Shown here piece by piece: positions 8,901-17,900 of a stretch of DNA of 21,202 nt. How positions within the stretch are numbered: the first letter of the stretch is position 1; each line of letters starts with the position of its first letter. The DNA is from Mesostigma viride (taxonomy: Eukaryota > Streptophyta > Mesostigmatophyceae > Mesostigmatales > Mesostigmataceae). The notes beneath the pieces were generated by a model that worked only from the letters and a program-made list of their open reading frames with translations, made no database searches and was not told the DNA's origin. Made by a program: the position numbers and the translations under genes. Location: assembly GCA_009746045.1 (NCBI GenBank), contig RPFO01000410.1, positions 1 to 21,202 of the forward strand. Reading direction: 5' to 3'.

Positions 8901-11900
8901 TAGGGAAGCGGTTACCGGAGTATATGGTACCGGCACATATAGTGTTTATAGAAAAGCTGCCATTGACATCAAATGGGAAGGTAGATAAAAAAGGGTTACC
9001 GGATGTGGAGATGGGTTTAGTACATCAGTATATGGGTCCAAGGGATGAAGTTGAAGCGAAGTTGTGTAAGATTTGGGCGGAAGTTTTAGGATTAGAGCGT
9101 GTAGGTATCTATGATAACTTCTTTGAAATAGGTGGACATTCATTATTGGCAACACGTGTAGTGTCTCGAATAAGGTCTGAGTATAAGATAGAGATTGCAT
9201 TAAAAGAATTATTTATTTATCCCTCTATTGCTGAGTTTAGTGAGCGGGTTAGAAGAATTTATACTATATTTGGAGCTGAAGGGAATCTGAGTGTTCCAAG
9301 TATAAGTATACAAGAACGTTCTAAGAGAGTTCCATTATCATATGCACAACAACGGTTATGGTTTTTGGATCAATTATTTCCGAACCAGAGTATATATAAT
9401 ATTCCAATGGCATTTAAGCTAGTAGGAAATTTTAATCGAGATGCATTTGAGAAAGCAATTAGATATTTGGTAGACCGACATGAAGTACTAAGAACAAGGA
9501 TTGGGTTATACGAGAGTGAAGGATATCAAGATATTTTACCTGCAACTGATTTCAAAATAGAGTTTGAGGATATTGAAAAGATTTCTGAGATTAATTGTAG
9601 GCAGTATGTTCAAGCAGCAATTGAAGCGGAGTCTGAGCATCGATTTGAACTAGATAAGGAATGGTTATTTAGAGTTCGAGTAATTCGAGAAAGTAAAGAC
9701 CTACATGTAGTGTTGATTATGATGCATCATATTATCTCGGATGGATGGTCATTTGATATTTTTTTTAGAGAATTAACACAAGCTTATGAAAGTTATTGTA
9801 GGGGAGATCAGGTTAGGCTGGATCCACTAGAGATACAGTATGCAGATTATGCGATCTGGCAGCGGGAATGGTTACGTGGTGAGAGATTAGAAGCACAATT
9901 AGCATATTGGAAGGAGCAGCTAAAAGGTGCTCCGGAGGGGATTGACTTACCGATAGATTATGAACGACCAAAGGAGTTAACATATTCTGGTGGTGTTTAT
10001 ACGATAGAGATTTCTAGGGAACTATTAAAAAAGATCAAGGTGTTAGGGGAATCTGAAGGTGCAACGTTATTTATGACGTTACTAAGTGTATTAAACATAG
10101 TTTTATACAAGAACAGTGGGCAGAGGGATTTGGTGATAGGCTCACCAATTGCAAATCGGAACTATCATGAGATTGAGGGATTAATAGGTTTTTTTGTGAA
10201 TATGTTAGCCTTAAGGACGGAGATAGATCCAAGGGAGAACTTTAGGAAGCTTTTGAGAAGAGTAAAGGAGAAAACGTTAGGTGCGTATGAACATCAGGAT
10301 GTGCCGTTTGAGCAATTAGTAGATCATTTAAATGTACAACGAAATCTAAATCGGAATCCGTTATTTCAGGTAATGTTTGTATTACAGAATATAGATAAAA
10401 GTGATTTAGAATTGGGAGAATTAAGTATAGAGTGGATAGGGAGTGAGTACCATACAGCCAAGTTTGATTTATCAGTATTTGGGTATGAGTTAGAAGGTAA
10501 ATTGCATATAGGAATAAACTATCTGAAAGATATTTTTACTGAGGAGACGGTAAAGAGGATGGCTTTACAGATTAGTCGCGTATTGGAAGTAGTAGTATCT
10601 GAACCAGAAAAAGTGATTTTAGAGTATGAGGTAATGAGTGAAGAGGAATCAGATAAGGTTCTTATAGAGTGGAATGCGACGGAGAGGGAGTATCCGAGAG
10701 ATAAGACGGTTGTAGAGTTATTTGAGGAGCAGGTATTTAAAAATCCTAATAATGTAGCAGTGGTATATGGAGAAGAAAGTCTTACTTATAAGGAGTTAAA
10801 TGAGCGATCTAATCAGATGGCACACTATCTTCGTTGTCTTGGAGTAAGGGCTGAGACGTTAGTAGGAGTTAGTCTAGATCGTTCTTTAGAGCTTATTATA
10901 GGAATATTGGGGATTTTGAAGGCTGGAGGGGCGTATGTACCATTAGATCCGGAGTATCCAGAGGAGCGGTTACAATTTATGTTAGAGGATACGGCTGCAC
11001 CGGTATTAATTACGTCAATACATCTAAAAGGTAAATATACAAGCTACAAGGGGAGTTTTGTAATTATTGATGATGAAAAGACAGAAGAAGAGCTAGGTCA
11101 AGAATCTAAGGAGAATCTTGAGAAGATCATCAATGGCGACAATCTTGTATATGTAATTTATACTTCTGGTTCTACCGGACAACCTAAAGGTGTGATGATC
11201 GAGCATCAAAGCTTGACTAACTACTTAAATAATGTACAAGATTTTTATTTTATTAAGGAAGAATGTAATTCTTATTTACATTCTTCCATCGCTTTTGATA
11301 TGAGTATTACTTCATTATATTCCCCTATTATAATGGGTAAAATAATTTATATTGCTAATATAGACCACCAAGCTAATTATTTAGAGCAAATACCTCAAGA
11401 ATTTAATAAAGTGAATTGTATTAAATTTACCCCGACTCATTTAAGAGTTTTGAGAGAAAAAAATAAGGTATGGGATGTTAATCAAAAAATAGAGTGTCTA
11501 ATAATAGGCGGAGAAAATCTTTTAACAGAGGATGTAAACTTTATATATAAAAGTAGCAGTTATTTTTCTAGAAGCTTAATTTTTAATGAGTACGGTCCTA
11601 CAGAAGCAACAGTTGGATGTTGTATTTACAAGATAGAAGATTTAAAAAATGTCAAACAACTCTCTATTCCTATAGGTTGTCCTATATCGAACACGAAGAT
11701 ATATATTTTAGATGAGAATAGATGTCTGGTACCGGTGGGGGCGGTAGGAGAGATATATATAGGGGGTATTGGTTTAGCGAGGGGGTATTTGAATCGTCCT
11801 GAGTTAACGGCGGAACGATTTATAGGGAATCCATTTGCGAATGAAGAAGATATAACTAAAGGAGAGAATTTAAGGTTATATCGGACAGGAGATTTAGGAC

Positions 11901-14900
11901 GATATTTATCTGATGGGAACATCGAGTTTAGAGGACGTATAGATGATCAGGTAAAGATACGAGGATATCGGATTGAGCTTGGGGAGATTGAGAGTGCATT
12001 GAATGGATGTGGGGTTGTTCAAGGTAGTGTTGTAGTAGCACGTAGTATGGGGGTTGGAGCGGACAATAGAGTTGGAAGTGACAAGCGGTTAATTGGGTAT
12101 ATAGTACCTAGTTCAACCTTGAGAGGGAAATTAGTTACACAAGAGAGTTTCAAGAGTAGTACAGGAGAGGAGATAGGTATTTTAGGTGGGGAAGGGTATA
12201 TAGATATTGTACGAGAAGTGAAGGAGGAGATAGGGAAGCGGTTACCGGAGTATATGGTACCGGCACATATAGTGTTTATAGAAAAGCTGCCACTGACATT
12301 GAATGGGAAGGTAGATAAAAAAGGGTTACCGGATCCGGATGTGGAGATGGGTTTAGTACATCAGTATATGGGTCCAAGGGATGAAGTTGAAGCGAAGTTG
12401 TGTAAGATTTGGGCGGAAGTTTTAGGATTAGAGCGTGTAGGTATCCATGATAACTTCTTTGAAATAGGTGGAGACTCTATTTTAAGTATACGGATAGTTT
12501 CTAAGGCACGGAACAAAGGGTTGAAGCTTAATGTCAAGGATATTTTCCAATATCTCACAGTTAGCGGGATACGTCTAGTGATTACTGATGCTGCTGTAGA
12601 AAATGATATGCCTATAAATCAAAGAATTGTTACAGGAGATGTATCACTTATTCCGATTCAAAGATGGTTTTTTGAACAGAATCATGTGAATCCTAATCAT
12701 TCTAATCAAGCATTTATCATGAACTGTCGATATCAACTTGAATTAGATAAGTTAGAAAATGCGTTAAAAAGTCTTTTGAGTCATCATGACGCGTTACGCT
12801 TAAGGTTTATATTGAAAGATGGGGTCTGGACTCAGACCCTTATATCCCCTGAAGAATGTATTGAGTATGTGCAAGGGATTTGTCGATATATTGATGTTCA
12901 AGGAATGAGTGAGTTGACAAGAAAGTCTCAGGAAGAAATTATTGAAGAAATTGGACAGGAAGTACAATCCTGTTTAAATATTACGGCAGGACCCATGATT
13001 CAGGTAAGACTTTTAGGTTGTCAAGGTGGTCAGCAGAAGATATTACTAGTGATACATCATTTGAGTGTGGATGGTGTCTCATGGCGAATATTTTTTGAGG
13101 ATTTGGAGATAGCTTATGCTCAGGTGAGTCGAGGAGAGGCTGTTACACTTTCTTATAAGACACATTCTTATCAAAAGTGGGCAGAAGGATTAAAAGCATA
13201 TGCTACACGGGAGGAAGTGAAAGCAGAAGTTAAGTATTGGTCACAGATTGGACATATACCGGCATTACCACGCCCTAAGACAGAGTTTGAGTTAGAGAAT
13301 AAGGATAAGGATCAAAATTATACACAAAACCGTTATACGTATGAGGGAGTAGATAGTGTAGAAGTAGAGTTAGATCATGAGATGACACGTATGTTATTGC
13401 AAGAGGTTCATCAAGCGTATCATACGCAGATAAATGATGTTCTATTGACAGCCCTTGCATTAACTATCAGTGAATGGACAGGAGAAGATAATGTATATCT
13501 TGATCTTGAAGGACATGGTCGAGAAGAGATTGTTGGTCTGGATGTGTCTCGAACGATTGGATGGTTTACAACTGTATTTCCTATTAAGCTTAAAATAGAA
13601 GGAGGTGGGTATCGAGAATATATCAAAACTATTAAAGAACAATTACGCCAGATTCCAAATAAAGGAATTGGGTATGGCGTGTTACGTTATTTAGGGTCAG
13701 AAGATATCCAGTCTCAGTTGGCTTGTACTACACCGGAAATAGTATTTAATTATCTTGGGCAATGGAACAGTAGTGAACAAACGAATGGGATGTTTACGTT
13801 TGGAGATGAGAGTATAGGTTCTAGTGTTGATTTAAAGAACACGCGTGCTCATATATTAGAGATTAACAGTCATGTAACACATGGACAGTTTAGGGTGGTG
13901 TTTGGCTATAGTGGGAATGTCTATTCAGGTAGTGTGATAAAGCAACTTGCAACATGCTATATAGATCATTTGAAGGGAATTATTGAGCATTGTCGAGGAG
14001 TAGAAATATTAGAATATACACCATCAGATATGCCATTGGCGCATTTGAGTCAGTCTGAGTTAGATTATTGTATAAAATTGTTACCTAAAAATATTGAACG
14101 TATCTATAGATTATCTCCAATGCAAGAGGGATTATTGTTCACAGCATTGTATAGGGACTCAGATGAGTACTTGGTACAGGGTTTATATGAACTTACCGGA
14201 GAGATCGATACACAGATATTGAAGGAAGCATGGGAAGCTGTGGTAAGTCATCACCCTGTTTTAAGGACGGGTTTTGTATATGAGCACGTGAGTCATCCAG
14301 TACAATACGTTGTTAAGGATGTAGTATTACCATGGGTAGAAGAAGATTGGAGTGATTTGTCAGAAACTGAGCAAGAGTTACGATTAGGAGAAGTGATTCA
14401 AGAGGATCGAAGGCATCGATTTGATCTTACACAGGTGCCATTGATACGATTAAGAGTGATGCGTTGTAGGAAAAATAAAATATATTTGTTATGGACACAG
14501 GATCACTTACTAATGGATGGGTGGTGTGGACCGATATTACATAATCAGGTGATGGTAGCCTATGAACATATTCAGAAAAATAGTATGGTTACTTTACCCT
14601 ACAGCAGGCCATATGAAGAGTATATTAGATGGTTAGAAACTCAAGACTTGGAGAAGGCGAAAGAGTTTTGGAAAGGATATTTAAAGGGTATAGAGGAGAA
14701 AACACAATTAGACTTAGGAGGTAGTAGTGTCAGAGATAAAGGTACATTCCAAGAAACGTTAAATTTAGTTGGAGAAGATTATGGGTACTTTGAAACACAA
14801 TTAAGTGTAGAAGACAGTGAACAGTTAAAGCGATTTGCACAAAGTGTGGGTATTACAGTGAATACGGTATTGCAAGGAGTGTGGGCATTTGTTTTAAGTA

Positions 14901-17900
14901 GATATGTTCAGCAGCAAGATGTAGTATTTGGAGTGACGGTATCTGGTCGATCTATAGAGTTATCGGGGATTGAGGAAATTGTAGGATTATTCATTAATAC
15001 GTTACCGTTAAGGGTAACGCTTAATTTAGATTTATCGATTAGGAAATATTTGCAGTCGATACAGGAGAACATGAGTTCTATTATAGAGCATGGTTATGTA
15101 TCGTTAGCAGATATTCAAGGGCAGACTGAGTTAAGAGGACGTCATGAGTTATTTAACACGTTAATTGTATTTGAGAACTATCCTGTAGGTGAAGAAAGTG
15201 CTAATGTAGGATTTGAATTTAAAGGAGTAAGAGGAATAGAAAAGACGGAGTACGCTTTAACCTTAATGGCTGAAATGGAAGATAGGTTATCAATACAATG
15301 GAATTATCAGACACAATATGTTGATATAGACCAATTGAAATCACTTTCTCAATACTTAATATTGGTATTAACTAAAATAGTAAATAGTCATTTAGATACA
15401 GAAGAAACAATAAGGTTACTACCATCTTTATGTGAAGAGGAATCAGATAAGGTTCTTATAGAGTGGAATGCGACGGAGAGGGAGTATCCGAGAGATAAGA
15501 CGGTTGTAGAGTTATTTGAGGAGCAGGTATTTAAAAATCCTAATAATGTAGCAGTGGTATATGGAGAAGAAAGTCTTACTTATAAGGAGTTAAATGAGCG
15601 ATCTAATCAGATGGCACACTATCTTCGTTGTCTTGGAGTAAGGGCTGAGACGTTAGTAGGAGTTAGTCTAGATCGTTCTTTAGAGCTTATTATAGGAATA
15701 TTGGGGATTTTGAAGGCTGGAGGGGCGTATGTACCATTAGATCCGGAGTATCCAGAGGAGCGGTTACAATTTATGTTAGAGGATACGGCTGCACCGGTAT
15801 TAATTACGTCAATACATCTAAAAGGTAAATATACAAGCTACAAGGGGAGTTTTGTAATTATTGATGATGAAAAGACAGAAGAAGAGCTAGGTCAAGAATC
15901 TAAGGAGAATCTTGAGAAGATCATCAATGGCGACAATCTTGTATATGTAATTTATACTTCTGGTTCTACCGGACAACCTAAAGGTGTGATGAACTCACAT
16001 AATGGTTTTATGAATCGAATGTATTGGACATTAGATCATTATGAGACAAGTAATCGAGATTCGTTATTATATATTGCGTCGATGAGTTTTGATATTTCGG
16101 TATGGGAAGTTCTACATCCACTTGCTGCAGGAGCTAAACTTGTTATTATAAAGAACCATAAGGATATGGATGATATTATAAATACAATAGAGTTCAATAG
16201 GATCAGCATGGTTCATTTTGTGCCATCATTATTATCTTTATTTTTAGAAACAAAAGGGATTTCTAGGTTAAAATCGTTACGTTGTGTAATCACTGGAGGA
16301 GAGAAACTATATACCGAGGTTAGGAAAAAGTTTAAAGAAATATTTAGTGATACAAGGCTTTATTTAGCATATGGACCCACGGAAGTATCTATTAGCGTTA
16401 CACATTGGGAATGTAATAATAATGAGTATAAAGATATAACCCCTATAGGTTGTCCTATATCGAACACGAAGATATATATTTTAGATGAGAATAGATGTCT
16501 GGTACCGGTGGGGGCGGTAGGAGAGATATATATAGGGGGTATTGGTTTAGCGAGGGGGTATTTGAATCGTCCTGAGTTAACGGCGGAACGATTTATAGGG
16601 AATCCATTTGCGAATGAAGAAGATATAACTAAAGGAGAGAATTTAAGGTTATATCGGACAGGAGATTTAGGACGATATTTATCTGATGGGAACATCGAGT
16701 TTAGAGGACGTATAGATGATCAGGTAAAGATACGAGGATATCGGATTGAGCTTGGGGAGATTGAGAGTGCATTGAATGGATGTGGGGTTGTTCAAGGTAG
16801 TGTTGTAGTAGCACGTAGTATGGGGGTTGGAGCGGACAATAGAGTTGGAAGTGACAAGCGGTTAATTGGGTATATAGTACCTAGTTCAACCTTGAGAGGG
16901 AAATTAGTTACACAAGAGAGTTTCAAGAGTAGTACAGGAGAGGAGATAGGTATTTTAGGTGGGGAAGGGTATATAGATATTGTACGAGAAGTGAAGGAGG
17001 AGATAGGGAAGCGGTTACCGGAGTATATGGTACCGGCACATATAGTGTTTATAGAAAAGCTGCCACTGACATTGAATGGGAAGGTAGATAAAAAAGGGTT
17101 ACCGGATCCGGATGTGGAGATGGGTTTAGTACATCAGTATATGGGTCCAAGGGATGAAGTTGAAGCGAAGTTGTGTAAGATTTGGGCGGAAGTTTTAGGA
17201 TTAGAGCGTGTAGGTATCCATGATAACTTCTTTGAAATAGGTGGACATTCATTGCTTGCACTTATCCTAGTCATGAAAATTAATGATCTCTTTATTATGA
17301 AGTTTAAAATATTAGATTTATTTAACAATCCAACAATTTTTCTGATACGAAGCATGATAGATAAGGGGTTTCAACAAACTTCACAGTCACCAATTTTAGA
17401 AATAAAGAGAATTCATAATAAGCCATCTTTGTTTCTTATACACCCTTCTGGTGGATCTGCTATTTCTTATTTGCTATTAAAAAATTATATCAATAATCTT
17501 AGCATTTATGGTATTAATCATCCTTCTTTTATCAATAATAAATTTTTTAATACACTTGAAGAAATGGCAGAAGTTTACTGTGATCTTTTAATAAATTATC
17601 AAAATAGTAATCCATTAATTATAGCAGGTTGGTCTTTTGGAGGATTAGTAGCTTATGAAATGGTAAGGTTATTGATTCTAAAAAAAATTCAATTAGCTGG
17701 ACTAATTTTAATTGATACTTTTACTCCGGAGAAATTACAGGAGAAAAAAGCTTTTATAGATAATCCAGATTTTAGTATTTTAAATTATGCTATAAAGGAC
17801 AATACATTTAATAAGCTTCTAAAAGAAAATTTTTATTATTCGCATACTCAAACAAAAAATTATTTACCTTTACCATTAGAAAAAAACATACCTTCTGTTT

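Noticed and set aside
2494-11198. CRISPR-like or tandem-satellite repetition
   Set aside because: The repeats are kilobase-scale coding modules in frame with NRPS domains, not short direct repeats with spacers.
12625-13990. Epimerase region as a dual condensation/epimerization domain
   Set aside because: A separate DCL-type condensation domain follows, and epimerase motifs (EGHGRE, RTIGWFTTVFP, FNYLGQ) are present, so it is a stand-alone E domain.
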